In this document: in pieces, positions 46,201 to 55,407 of the stretch
How the letters are laid out: each line of letters starts with the position of its first letter
Numbering within the stretch: the stretch's first letter is position 1
Origin: Paenibacillus sp. JCM 10914
GTDB lineage: Bacteria; Bacillota; Bacilli; Paenibacillales; Paenibacillaceae
NCBI RefSeq assembly: GCF_001315105.1
Contig: NZ_BAZR01000011.1
Coordinates: forward strand, 62,001 to 126,000
Reading direction: 5' to 3'
Length of the DNA stretch: 64,000 nucleotides
Made by a program: the position numbers and the translations under genes
Notes under the pieces: model-generated
The model's database searches: none
What the model saw: only the letters and a program-made list of their open reading frames with translations
What the model was told of the DNA's origin: nothing

Positions 46201-49200
46201 CGTTTCTGTACCGACGTCTGAGGTAATTACTAATAACCGTAATAGCGATAGACTATTAATTTCGAGGCAATACGATGATTATGCTAGCATCATACAAGGC
46301 ACTAACGAACGTGGCGCCACCGTAAACAATACTTACGATGTCTCTCGTCATTGGTTATTACAGTCGGTGGAACGTGTGGCAACAGGTGTGAGCCTTTATA
46401 CCAACTATACTCGAAACACACAGGGAGATATTACTGAACTTACGGTACGGCAAGACAATGCAAATGGACCGATCTTGACACACTTGCAATATGGATATGA
46501 TACGTACGGTAATGTGGTAAGTGAAACGACGATACAGGGTGAGAAGAGAAGTACCATCACGACCAGTTACACGGCTGATCATGATTTTGCATATCCAACA
46601 AGACAAAGCGTGAACGTGAAGGATGCAGATGGAAATGTATCGGAAGTTGCAGTGACATCTACTTATGACAGAACATCGGGCCTTGTGACCTCGTTTACAG
46701 ATTCTCGGCAACAGACGACCTCTTATCGTTATGATGCTCTGGGACGCGTGGTAGGCATAACCTATCCTGACTCGCACACAATTGCAGCGGAATATAATGA
46801 TATTGATAATACGTTGACGGTGACTAATGAACTCGGGCAAAGAACGAAAACACGTTGGAATGCGCTTGGTTGGAATGTAGAACAGGGAACTTTCACTGAC
46901 CAGGGGTATTTGACTAAGTCCAGAGCTGGCTTTGATCCTTACGGCCGAAATGTCTGGACAGAAGACGCGCTAGGACAGCGCACTCAAACCAGTTATGATC
47001 GTTGGAGTCGCCAGACGACGACTGTTTTTGCGGATGCTACCCAATCCAGGACAGAGTATGATGATGTTAATCGCACGATCACCAGCCGGGATGCTGAAGG
47101 AAATATCCAGCGCGAATTCTATGATATGTTTGGCCAGAAAACGAAGTCTGAAGAGCAAACGGTGCTGGATGCGGCAAGTCGTTTGATTGCAGAGCAGAGT
47201 TTCGATTCCGTCAGCGGTAATCTTAAAACGCAAACAGATGGCAAGGGGAACGTAACGCAGTATGGCTACACGGCGTTAGGACAATTAAATGATGTAAAGG
47301 ATGCATTGTCTCAGATCACGCAATACAAATACGATTTACGCGGGAATTTAATTACGGTTACGGATCCAGATGGCCGTGAAACGCATAAAAGCTATGATGA
47401 ATTGGATCGAGTGATCCTCACTCGAGATAAGTCGGGTCAACAAACCAAACTTTTTTATGATGGAAACAGTAATCTGGTTAGGAAAGTTGATCGTAATGGA
47501 GGTACCACAAACAGCGTATATGATTCGCGTGACCGTCTGGTGCAACAAACTAGTACGGATGAGACGATTGCCTTTACCTATGATGCGGCTGGCAAAAGGC
47601 TGACTATGTCGGATCGGACTGGTGTAACGAGCTATGAATATTCCGCACAGGGATATTTAACTCGTCTTCAGTACTCAGATGGCCAGGAACTGCATATGAA
47701 ATATGATGATAATGGCAACCGAACAGAAGCAACTGGGCCTTTTGGTGGCAAGAGATATTTTAGTTATGATGCAATGAATCGACTGGACGCGATGGGGACG
47801 TCAATTGGAGCTGATGAATTCAGGTACAGCTATTACGCGAATGGCTTACCTAATCAATTTATCGCCAATGATCATCTGACAACCAAACATCGGTTTAATG
47901 GCACTAGGCTGTTGGAGAAAGAGCAAACGATGGGGCAATTGCCGATCAATCTTTATCAATACGAGTACGACGCCAATCATAATATCCAGAAACGCATTCA
48001 AAACCATGTAACGGATACGTTCAGCTACGATGTTCTAAATCGGATCGCAACGTCAAGTGTGTTTAATGAAGCGTATACCTATGATAAGTTAGGGAATCGT
48101 TTAACAATGCAGTCAGAACAGTGGCTAGCAACTCCGTCTATGACAAATACCTACGACGCACAGAACCGACTGACACAAGTAACGATCGAGGGTAAGACAG
48201 TCCAGTATGTATACAATGGGGACGGTCTATTAGTCGAACGGGTGGAGGACGGCGTGAAACGTCGTTATTACTATGATGGTAGCCAGATCATAGCTGAGGC
48301 CGAGGTGGTTAACGGTCAGCCTGTGCATAAGGCAACGTATATTCGAGGTAACGCATTAGAAGCCATTGAATATGCGGATGGTACCAGAGCGTATGTGTTA
48401 ACGAACGGGCATGGGGACATTACAGAGCTTAAGGACGCGTCAGGTCAGACGTTGAACCAGTATGCCTATGATCTTTGGGGCAATATTCTTTCACAAACAG
48501 AACAAGTGCATAATCCATTCCGTTATGCTGGGGAGTACTGGGACGATACGACACAGCTGCAATATTTACGAGCAAGATGGTATGATCCAAGTATTGGACG
48601 CTTTTTGAATGAGGATACGTATGAAGGGGAGCTGGCGAATCCGCTGAGTCAGAACCTGTATACGTATGTGGAGAATAATCCGTTAATTTATGTTGATCCG
48701 ACGGGGAATAAGGCATGGGTCATCCATGGAACATTTTCAAATCCAGAGGTTACAGGAAGAAATTCGTTTACTGATGATTTTATGAACTATTTGAGAAAAC
48801 TGATTAACGAACCAGTTGAACGTGCAGATTGGTCCGGTGGTAATTCAAATGGTGCTCGTGCAGAAGCAGCTAAACTAACTGCTAATATAATTTATCAATA
48901 TTCTTTAAATCATCCTAACGAACCCATAAGGTTGGTTGGGCATAGTCATGGTGGAAATGTCGCTATTATGACTGCTAATATTTTGGCAGAGAAAGGAGTA
49001 GCTGTAGAAAGTCTAATTACTATTGCCACTCCAGTTAGGGGATATCGTCTAAAGGGCGATGTAGGACAACATATCCATGTTTATACAGTTGTAGATGCAG
49101 TCCAAGAGAATGGTGGTAGTATGTGGATGCTAGGCCACACATTTAAGCGTACATTTACAGGAGCCAAGAATGTTGAAGTTGGCAAAAAAGATGTTGGAGC

Positions 49201-49303
49201 CATTGGTTCAAAATCAATTGGAGCTCATTCAAGAATGCATAGTAATCTCGAAATTTGGAAGAAATATATCGCACCAATCATAAAGATAAATAACAATGAC
49301 TAG
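43268..49303 (+). CDS. RHS/YD-repeat polymorphic toxin with C-terminal lipase-like domain
   Basis: A 2011-residue secreted protein. TTG start with GGGGAAGGG upstream; signal peptide (residues 9-35, ending VAIAS). An acidic EQQ repeat lies at about 192-206, then a Tyr/Gly/Thr-rich domain, and from about 680 to 1750 many YD repeats (xxYDxxGR/NLxxxxD) that form the hollow RHS cocoon. The RHS core (RYAGEYWDDTTQLQYLRARWYDPSIGRFLNEDTY) runs to YVDPTGN at about 1814. The remaining 197 residues form a different domain: WVIHGTFSNP, the nucleophile elbow GHSHGG with Ser1893, VYTVVDAVQ with a candidate catalytic Asp, and a late GAHSRMHSN with a candidate His. This is an alpha/beta-hydrolase, probably a phospholipase or esterase toxin for contact-dependent competition. 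The next gene is its probable immunity gene. Confidence 0.88.
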   Translation: MFNLRSLPKKLLVILLMITLLCETFIFYPVAIASEVHPIDNERVQIIADQFSVSTDWIQEHLDEGYNLNHIHAALYKTQLKNISFEEAINSLFPAEVNMSANPMMTSSVHELPETVTSDVYGEPDQDILRDITFVEYGESSIVKRFDHFTVTEEVYGPEHNLDNEAQEDTENEAITDPDIVTEQDPDSDTEQQEQQEQQEQQEQQGEEKTSPINSDLSDDQKKNNEELNSALNKVLSTGEQNPILEKAPVYNASSFNNAPYSVGSTGESISNATGGLFLEQTDATLPGRNGQSFSLTRQYSSSDSQFHEMEYGSNTYEYNLYLYFVRFNAIRKQLIPKYHVNYRENMWVQHDNNGDGIVDYETAIIDTYVVKKGEYNTESEARQVASQRISYTIPEERKTVSENRSSGTNSFPNVVHYIQGGFRGELYKDGSSYVTSGTYVPEQSRTETSTCINEIPGKYNASGQWVATGTGSDCPTSKAYNSGGFSGTLNRTSTDTLKACPSPGTPNYVCTKRFQANYSGTVRKPGSDTRVWGQRYSGTVIKPAETSDRRYGGWLGSNPRYRYAYNIAEQPWVETFITEGQSSPVVLTSDNFGNWSQAEEYRRIVNASPTAFLGFDNQYSYYLAPNPNATVEAFVAGVGTGATYYNKTSPKYNEQLNPLGKGWSWKLPSIQTKEGKQYVHLGDGSSYEVAGNKLKGYDWEGISLTTDNTVMVGSELSKYKLATADGKMRQYFSADGRILQITDAYNNSTQFLYTHQAGYGRKLLSQVRDAIGNTLEIEYSNSHVAIRQGAKTITYEKQTRNGAELLSGIVDELGRRTTFSYNIAQARFNLFTASPERAVSNPYALLTSVLHPTGAITEYSYDEQPIKRYIGESSQNESYRIKSRKDKILYENGTSEDYNRKSYFYSGDIGSSYGQTQTFSSSLDDGLTTSNYQYTKRHIDNDTSPQIYLDQIKMSAEGTERTTRYTYDKKVGGRNYPVSVPTSEVITNNRNSDRLLISRQYDDYASIIQGTNERGATVNNTYDVSRHWLLQSVERVATGVSLYTNYTRNTQGDITELTVRQDNANGPILTHLQYGYDTYGNVVSETTIQGEKRSTITTSYTADHDFAYPTRQSVNVKDADGNVSEVAVTSTYDRTSGLVTSFTDSRQQTTSYRYDALGRVVGITYPDSHTIAAEYNDIDNTLTVTNELGQRTKTRWNALGWNVEQGTFTDQGYLTKSRAGFDPYGRNVWTEDALGQRTQTSYDRWSRQTTTVFADATQSRTEYDDVNRTITSRDAEGNIQREFYDMFGQKTKSEEQTVLDAASRLIAEQSFDSVSGNLKTQTDGKGNVTQYGYTALGQLNDVKDALSQITQYKYDLRGNLITVTDPDGRETHKSYDELDRVILTRDKSGQQTKLFYDGNSNLVRKVDRNGGTTNSVYDSRDRLVQQTSTDETIAFTYDAAGKRLTMSDRTGVTSYEYSAQGYLTRLQYSDGQELHMKYDDNGNRTEATGPFGGKRYFSYDAMNRLDAMGTSIGADEFRYSYYANGLPNQFIANDHLTTKHRFNGTRLLEKEQTMGQLPINLYQYEYDANHNIQKRIQNHVTDTFSYDVLNRIATSSVFNEAYTYDKLGNRLTMQSEQWLATPSMTNTYDAQNRLTQVTIEGKTVQYVYNGDGLLVERVEDGVKRRYYYDGSQIIAEAEVVNGQPVHKATYIRGNALEAIEYADGTRAYVLTNGHGDITELKDASGQTLNQYAYDLWGNILSQTEQVHNPFRYAGEYWDDTTQLQYLRARWYDPSIGRFLNEDTYEGELANPLSQNLYTYVENNPLIYVDPTGNKAWVIHGTFSNPEVTGRNSFTDDFMNYLRKLINEPVERADWSGGNSNGARAEAAKLTANIIYQYSLNHPNEPIRLVGHSHGGNVAIMTANILAEKGVAVESLITIATPVRGYRLKGDVGQHIHVYTVVDAVQENGGSMWMLGHTFKRTFTGAKNVEVGKKDVGAIGSKSIGAHSRMHSNLEIWKKYIAPIIKINNND
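43841..43885 (+). repeat. Nine-base tandem repeat inside the RHS gene
   Basis: Five copies of a CAACAAGAA unit encode an EQQ repeat in the linker before the RHS domain. The unit length is a multiple of three, so copy-number slippage changes linker length without breaking the frame. Confidence 0.8.
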
Positions 49304-49341
49304 TGGGATTTTGAATATTTTTAGGGAGGTGGTGTGTAAGA

Positions 49342-49971
49342 ATGCCGTTTTGGTGCAAATTACTTTGGATAGGTGCAGCTATTTTTGGTGTTTATTCATT
49401 AATATGGTTTGTAATGGGAGCAACTTCGAACTTTCAAAGGCAAATGGATTTACCGGAGACTGTAAAATTGATGTTTTTAGGAGGTCCAACTCTTTTCTTG
49501 TTAGTATTATCTTTCTGGCTATTCATTGTAAAGTGGAATATATCTAGTAAGGTATCTCACTTTTTCTTTATTGTTGGGTTATTAGTGCTTATAACATTTT
49601 CGATAATCTTAATTAAAAACACAACCACTGAGGGATGGTTGGAGGAAAGAGTAAAAAGCGATTCAATTAAGATAACTTCAGATCAATTGTATGAATACAG
49701 AATTGATTTGGTGAATGCTTTCCAGAAAAACAGTTATGCGAGGTTGTATGTAAGAGATGTTAGTACGAACGAAGAAAAGAACATCGCTCTTGATATTGAG
49801 ACAAGAAATATAGTGGTATTATTCAGTGGTGTAGATAAAACAGATTGGGTTTATATGGAACCTACAGATATATCAGGTAATTACATTCTAAACACAACGG
49901 AAGAACTGGGGATACCGGAAGAAAGATTTAAAATAGATATGGAATTAGCGATTTCAAAAAAGTTAAATTGA
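49342..49971 (+). CDS. Putative immunity protein, three-helix membrane protein
   Basis: A 209-residue protein with three hydrophobic segments (about residues 5-27, 45-66 and 75-94) followed by a soluble domain of about 110 residues. No family was recognised. It lies 38 bases after the RHS gene on the same strand, with GGGAGGTGG upstream and the same AT-rich base use. The position directly behind a polymorphic toxin gene is where the immunity gene is found in such loci. A membrane location makes sense if the toxin attacks membrane lipids from outside. The topology cannot be fixed by eye, and the assignment rests on position and the fit with a lipase toxin. Confidence 0.6.
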   Translation: MPFWCKLLWIGAAIFGVYSLIWFVMGATSNFQRQMDLPETVKLMFLGGPTLFLLVLSFWLFIVKWNISSKVSHFFFIVGLLVLITFSIILIKNTTTEGWLEERVKSDSIKITSDQLYEYRIDLVNAFQKNSYARLYVRDVSTNEEKNIALDIETRNIVVLFSGVDKTDWVYMEPTDISGNYILNTTEELGIPEERFKIDMELAISKKLN

Positions 49972-49995
49972 ATTATATTAAAATTGATAACCTAA

Positions 49996-51113
49996 TAACT
50001 CAACTTTCGCAGCTGATATTGGCAAATAAGCCCCGATAGGCAGACCGGGCCAGGCCACTGCTTCAGTTGAAGTAGAATCATAGCGGAGATTTTCTCTCCT
50101 GTCTTTGTGGAAATTATGTGAATCCATATCCACCAATTGCTTGAGCACCATCACCCAGTTGATGGTGCTCATTTCCTCGCAGAGTAAATATATTAGTTCG
50201 CCGACTGACCGCGAGTCCTGCCAAGCGGGCAGGATGTAGCGTGAAAACACAATGGTGGTATGGCTAACGAACAGATCATAGGAACCGCCTTGGAGCTCCT
50301 TCTGTAAGCGCAAATGCGATTTGGTGTACTTGAAGGAGACCTTAATATCCCACCGGGAAGATATCGAAGCAGAGAGGGGCAGATCGGTTGAGAGGAGGGA
50401 ATGCCTTTCGTTTATTTTGGAACGATGGCGGACAAAGAGGACATGAACCAGGATACTGGGAACAAGCTCAGCTTGGATCTGGCCAAAGACCGGCACGGCT
50501 CAACAAAATATACGGAGACACCAGCTTGTATGGCACGGTCAAGATACCGGCGATGACGTGTAGTGCGCTGCAATTCGTTTTTTACCGAAGTTTGTTTATT
50601 GCTGTGTATTCTCACTTGTCCAGCCCCTCTGACGTGCCGGTAATGTCTGACTTCACAGAACTCAGCAGCGCAAAGTCCATCGGGATAAACGAATGGCTAT
50701 CCAATCAGCCCTTCGTCAGCATGCGGTATCTTTTGTAGAACGTACCGGTTGCATGATCGTTGAACCGTGCCAGCAGTTCTACTGCTTTGCTGCGGTTGCG
50801 CTCAAACATGGAATCATCGAAAATGAAGACCGTTTTCTGTTTGCCGACGTGAGTAACTAAGCCTGACCAATCGTCTCCGCGCTTAGCGACAACTGAAACC
50901 GCCTTCAAGCTGCCAAGATTAATAAATCGGCAGACGGCATCCTTTTCGGAACACGGTGAGCCATTTAAACCGATTCTTTTGGTAAAGTAGGATGAACACG
51001 ATCCGGAAAAGATGGATACAGGTGAATACGAATGTATTCCTGAAACCCGCTTGTTCAAAGGTAGGTTTAATTTCGTGTGGAAGCTGATCGCTGGTGCCGT
51101 TTGCTCCTATCAT
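49996..51113 (-). pseudogene. IS4-family transposase, multiply broken
   Basis: Fragments appear in order on the minus strand. FNLGSLKAVSVVAKRGDDW-type text and KTVFIFDDSMFERNRSKAVELLARFNDHATGTFYKRYRMLTKG (about 50705-50900) carry the first catalytic Asp region and are typical of IS4 transposases. RAIQAGVSVYFV lies in a middle fragment. SYDLFVSHTTIVFSRYILPAWQDSRSVGELIYLLCEEM (about 50090-50290) forms the C-terminal part with the Y-(2)-R-(3)-E-(6)-K-like region degraded. Several frame changes and stops separate them, so no active enzyme is encoded. Unlike the single-base breaks elsewhere, this looks like true decay. Confidence 0.8.
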
Positions 51114-51265
51114 AGAGAAGACACCTCTTCTGTTTGGTAGTGATTGTTGATACTCTCACTTTTCCAAGGGGTGTTTTTTATTTCGTCAAGCTGATAATTT
51201 GGGAACTTTCAAACTGAAGTATTGCAAGCTTTCGTCACGATTTTGTCTCTACGAAAGTTGAGTTA
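49996..51265. mobile_element. Degenerate IS4-type insertion sequence with terminal inverted repeats
   Basis: The ends carry a 17-base inverted repeat, TAACTCAACTTTCG(C/T)AG: left at 49996-50012 and right at 51249-51265 as CTACGAAAGTTGAGTTA. Between them lies a broken transposase. The element is 1270 bases long. No clear target-site duplication was seen: the left flank ends GATAACCTAA and the right flank begins ATAGTTATAG. It separates the toxin/immunity genes from the broken FN3 paralogue. Confidence 0.75.
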
Positions 51266-51282
51266 ATAGTTATAGAGGAGAG

Positions 51283-53694
51283 ATGATGAAAATGTTGCGA
51301 AAGAACAAGTCGACGTTAAGTTTTATACTTATCGTAGGAATGTTATTCGGACAAAACAATTTTTCTGATATAAGTGTGGCTTCTGCACGGGAAATGGATC
51401 AGCAGATGATTAAAGAGGAAGAAATCCTGGAACTACGAACGGAGAATACAAAAACTTTCCGAACGAGTCAGTCAGGGGTTTATGTACAAAAAGTATTTAG
51501 TGATCAGGTACATTATCAAGGTGAAGGAGGTCAATTTATAATATTACAACCGAGTTAACAGATGAGAACTCACTTGATTCATTTAACGATAGGACGATTT
51601 CAAAAAATAGTTTGGAAAAAATTATAGAACTGAAAAAAAGTAAAGACTTAACAGGAAAGAAAGCTAAAAATAAAACTGATATTCAAGGTACAGATGGTTC
51701 GTATTACGCGTTGCAAGTCCCTTACCATGCAGAATTGCCTAAGAATATTACCTCAGGCTACTCAATCGGTGAAGGAGCGAATTTTCTTTCATTTATTCCA
51801 CAGAACGCTAAATCATCAATAGGAAAAAAAGACCCGTATGCTCCAAGCACTTTGTTGTATGAAAATGTGTGGGAGTATACCAATATTAAACTTTCCATAA
51901 CTCCTACGGGCATAAAGGAAGACATTGTGTTATTGAGTACGAAGGCACCTAATTTGTTTACTTTTGAAGTTGTGGGCAATCTGGACAAAGACATGAAGTC
52001 TGGTAATCTGACTCTGCTTCCAACTTGGCTTGAAGATAGTAGAGGGCAGCAACGAACTGTGAATATGACTAAGCGCATATCGGGAGGTAAAACATTCTTA
52101 GATCTGACATGGGATGATAACGGCCTAGTTTATCCAGTTACGATAGATCCGAGCGTCAAGATTCAAAGAGCACGTGTTTATCATACCTGTTCCAATAATC
52201 CTACTATGTTAAATGTTGGACTTGTTGTAGGATCGGATCAAAATACAAGAACTTGTATGTCGTTTATCCAATTCTCTGGTTTTCAGCTTCCTAAATCAGC
52301 TCATGTAACCAAGGTTGATTTAGTTGTTTACGGATACAACAACGGTGGTTCGTTTCCTGTCAGAGTTCGGCAAATTGCATCACCTATAACGATGCAATTT
52401 AAATTATAATAACCCTCCAAATTTGCTCAATTCCAAATCTGTAACTACAAACGTTGCATACTCGCCTAAATATGAATACTACAGATGGAACGATATTGAG
52501 GTTGATTCTGCATATTTTAGAACAGGGTTAGTTCAACTTGGAATGTACTATGGGGATAATTCTAGAGGTATGCTATATGAAGGCTCAAGCAACTATGGTG
52601 GAGAGACAGAACTTGAAATCACTTACAAAGACAATCGGAATATGTATCATTATGATTTGAGTGGAAAACTATCTTCTATACGTACGAAATCAGGCCATTT
52701 GGTGAATGGAACTGTCTATGACAAAAATGGAAATACCCTTAGAAAGCGGTCGCCCTATTATACGCTGCTAGAAAACCATGATTTTCGTGAGGGAGGAGGG
52801 ATGTGGCAACTTGGTTCGAATATGAGTATTGCAAGTGAAAACTCTGTTGATGGTAACGGTAGTCTGAAGTTTTCTTCTCAAACCGCCATCTCCAGCAATT
52901 CCATAGCACAAGCTTATTCCATATCCGCTGCTAATATGAGTGACTACGTGCTGACCGCAAATATATTAGATAATACCTCAAACGGAAGAGTATATGTTAC
53001 TTGGAAAGAGTATAATTATTACTATGGAGAGGTGGGTTCGGGGATTCAGCTTTATTCGTCCGAGCCAGGACATTGGTCAAGAAGCTCGACTTCCTTTAGA
53101 ACAAGTACTATGACGGAATGGATCACGGTACAAATCATAGCTGAGGCAGGAACGGTAGGTACTGCTTATGTTGATTTCGTAGATTTACATCCAGGGGTCG
53201 TTGTCGAAGGGTTTGAAGGCGATAATGAGAGGTGGGGAATACCTCGGGCTAACCTTACGACAGTTTCGACAAAAGCCAAGGAAGGTGCCAAAAGTCTTAG
53301 ATTTAATAATAGTGGAAGTCCAATTACCACTTCGATTAGTTACAATAAAAAAATCCCTGTTAATCAAGGTATAGAGTACAATCTAAGCGCTTGGTTTCTC
53401 AATGATCTTAGTTCCGATAATGCAAGATTATCTATTATTTTGTATGGACAATCAGAGGAAGGAAACACAACAGAATCTGTTCAGTTGAACATGTCTGAAC
53501 TTAGAGGGTCAGGTTTATGGTTCAATAAAGATATTAGCTTTGTACCAAAGACTACGACCAGATACTATCACATTCAACTTCTCTATCAGAACGCAGCAGG
53601 AAGCTCCTATTTAGATCAGCTGAGGCTAATACCTAACCCACTTGCTGATAGAGACTGGACCCATGCCGGACTCAAAGCATCGCCAGTTCAGTAG
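51283..53694 (+). pseudogene. Broken paralogue of the secreted FN3/RHS-partner protein
   Basis: Three consecutive open segments in different frames belong to one protein of about 800 residues. Signal sequence: LSFILIVGMLFGQNNFSDISVASA. Frame break 1 near 51535 is one missing T (restoring GGQFYNITTELTDEN). Break 2 near 52395 is one extra A in AAATTATAATAA (restoring MQFNYNNPPNLLN). Shared with the 41.3-kb gene are LLYENVWEYTNIKLSITPTGIK, LVYPVTIDPS and a YD-like unit HYDLSGKLSSI followed by YDKNGN. The later part contains carbohydrate-binding-like NHDFREGGGMWQLGSN and YVDFVDLHPG segments. It ends at 53694 without any RHS core. AGAGGAGAG precedes the start. Probably the truncated head of a second RHS system cut off by rearrangement. 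Confidence 0.72.
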
Positions 53695-53807
53695 AGGGAA
53701 TACGAACTGCACTAGGCTTATCATCACCCAACAAATTGCTCGTGGATGGTGAATGGCTCCACCTGGTCACTCTCAAAAGTTCCCGCACCCAGCTCCAACC
53801 TACCTGC

Positions 53808-54291
53808 AAAAAAAACTGCCCGTAAAATGCTCGAATAGCATCTGCGGGCGGCCCTTGTCAATGTTACTTACTTGCCTTATACGTGTTCAAGAATTTCTTC
53901 ACCTTCGCCGGGTCGGCACGAGTTCGTTGCCGGTTTTGATGATCAGGCTGACGGTGGAGTAGAGCAAGGCTCTTCACAGATCATCGCTTGTCACTACATC
54001 CCGGTTCTTCGTGTTGAAGAGCAGGTAGGATACAACCACTGCTCTCAATCGTTTGCAGCTTCAGCTTGCTGTCCCCTTCAACGACGTGGTACTTCGTTTC
54101 AGGACGCCGTATTAGAGATGAATCTCGCCACTGCGCAGGGCGGACAGGGTGCTGTCGGCATCCTTGATAAAACTTCTTCAATCTCAGGTTCGTGCTCGGT
54201 ACCCTTCATGTACCCAGCGTTCTTGCAGAAGGTGGTTTCAAAATCGTTCTTGTGAGACAAAATGTACGGACCGCTTGCATACATGGTGTTG
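53808..54291 (-). pseudogene. Decayed duplicate of the 3' end of the peptide-binding-protein gene
   Basis: This stretch matches 55354-55910 (terminator and C-terminal codons of the OppA-like gene) almost base for base in many blocks, such as GTGTTCAAGAATT and CACCTTCGCCGGGTCGG, but has lost internal pieces and frames. One 50-60-base deletion lies between two GGAGTA words. On the minus strand it reads ASGPYILSHKNDFETTFCKNAGYMKGTEHEPEIEE before breaking. It includes a copy of the terminator hairpin. No start, signal peptide or N-terminal two thirds are present. Confidence 0.8.
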
Positions 54292-54367
54292 CTCCGCAGC
54301 CATAAGCTCGAGTTTCTTTGCGTAAACAAAAACTTGTGAGCAAATCTAGTCACGAGCTGTGTGGATA

Positions 54368-54925
54368 CTATGAACTCATCGATATTACCCTCATATCCTC
54401 CGCTAGAACAGGCAGTCCTTCCATAAAATAATGATCCTGACCCGCCAACGCTCGAAGTGTGGCATGCGGAAAGTATTCCAGGTAATGCTCCGCGTGTGCA
54501 GTGGGAACTACGGGATCCTCCTGCGTATGATAGATGTAAACGGGACAAGCGGACAGCGAATCCGCATGATACGAATTAGTTAGAGTAAACCCCTCGTTCT
54601 GCCAATCGGGATCCCTACCCCAATATGGCGAGGCAACCAAATGAAGCGATTTGACCTTGATCTTCGGCGAAGCTTCCGAGAGATATTTTGCAAGAACCGT
54701 GCCTCCAAGGGAATGCCCAATGAGAATTACCTCACCAGTGAGCTTGTCCATTTCTACCTCAAGTTGGTTTTGCCATGTCGCATACTCTATTTGATCCGGC
54801 ATGCGGGGAGCGATCACTTCATACCCTTCCCCGAGCGCTTCTATTAACCAAGCCGTGAGCGGATTGCTGCCGTCTGAAGGTCCTTGCACCCCAGCACAAT
54901 GAATGAATAAAACTTGTTTCTTCAT
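54368..54925 (-). CDS. Alpha/beta hydrolase, RBBP9/YdeN-like
   Basis: A 185-residue small serine hydrolase. It opens with VLFIHCAGVQGPSDGSNPLTAWL and has the nucleophile elbow ILIGHSLGGTVLAKYL (Ser), a candidate catalytic Asp in VYIYHTQEDPVVPTAHA and His in LAGQDHYFMEGLP. Length and spacing match the RBBP9/YdeN group, cytosolic esterases of unclear substrate. The ATG at 54925 has AGGAGGGGAAA upstream. It lies between the decayed OppA duplicate and the intact transporter operon and has no obvious partner. It is not related to the RHS lipase domain beyond the common fold. Confidence 0.85.
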   Translation of the reverse strand: MKKQVLFIHCAGVQGPSDGSNPLTAWLIEALGEGYEVIAPRMPDQIEYATWQNQLEVEMDKLTGEVILIGHSLGGTVLAKYLSEASPKIKVKSLHLVASPYWGRDPDWQNEGFTLTNSYHADSLSACPVYIYHTQEDPVVPTAHAEHYLEYFPHATLRALAGQDHYFMEGLPVLAEDMRVISMSS

Positions 54926-55097
54926 GCATTTCCCCTCCTGATTTTTGATATCGCCATCATAACATGAGGGAATCGGTCAGGTTTCTTAGGAATTGCTACG
55001 ATTGTCAATAAACCAGCGATTCTGCTTATCCAACATGAAGCGATGCCCGGACTCAGATGCGCTTATTCATCGGATTCGGGGGATATAATGAACGATC

Positions 55098-55229
55098 GCG
55101 GACACAGGATTCGTTATTGTGGCAAAATAGGGTGGGATCGAGCCCGTTTTCAGTGAATAACGGATCTCCTGTCCGCGCGACATGCAAAACAGCATCAATT
55201 TGGCGGAATAGCGGAACCTCTGTCCGCCA
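55098..55229. repeat. Three imperfect copies of a short dispersed repeat in alternating orientation
   Basis: Related units of about 28 bases at 55098 (forward) and at 55153 and 55202 (both reverse), each containing a CCGC/GCGG edge, an ACAGG word and a CGTTATT or AATAGCGG core. The last copy is itself near-palindromic (GGCGGA...TCCGCC). No gene is supported in 54960-55350. Confidence 0.5.
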
Positions 55230-55353
55230 AAGCTCAGGAATGTTGCTCCCACACTTACCTCATGCCCATGAGGCCATTAACCTGGCTCCCTCACACCACA
55301 CCTATGCAAATCTCGAAATAAGCTGTTTAGCTTGCAGCAGTGAGCAATCGCAC

Positions 55354-55398
55354 AAAAAACCGCCCGCAACATGCTCGAACAGCATCTTGCGGGCGGCC
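55354..55398 (-). terminator. Intrinsic terminator of the peptide transporter operon
   Basis: On the minus strand CCGCCCGCAAGATGCT pairs with AGCATGTTGCGGGCGG across a GTTCG loop, followed by six Ts. Confidence 0.9.
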
Positions 55399-55407
55399 GC
55401 ATTAACA

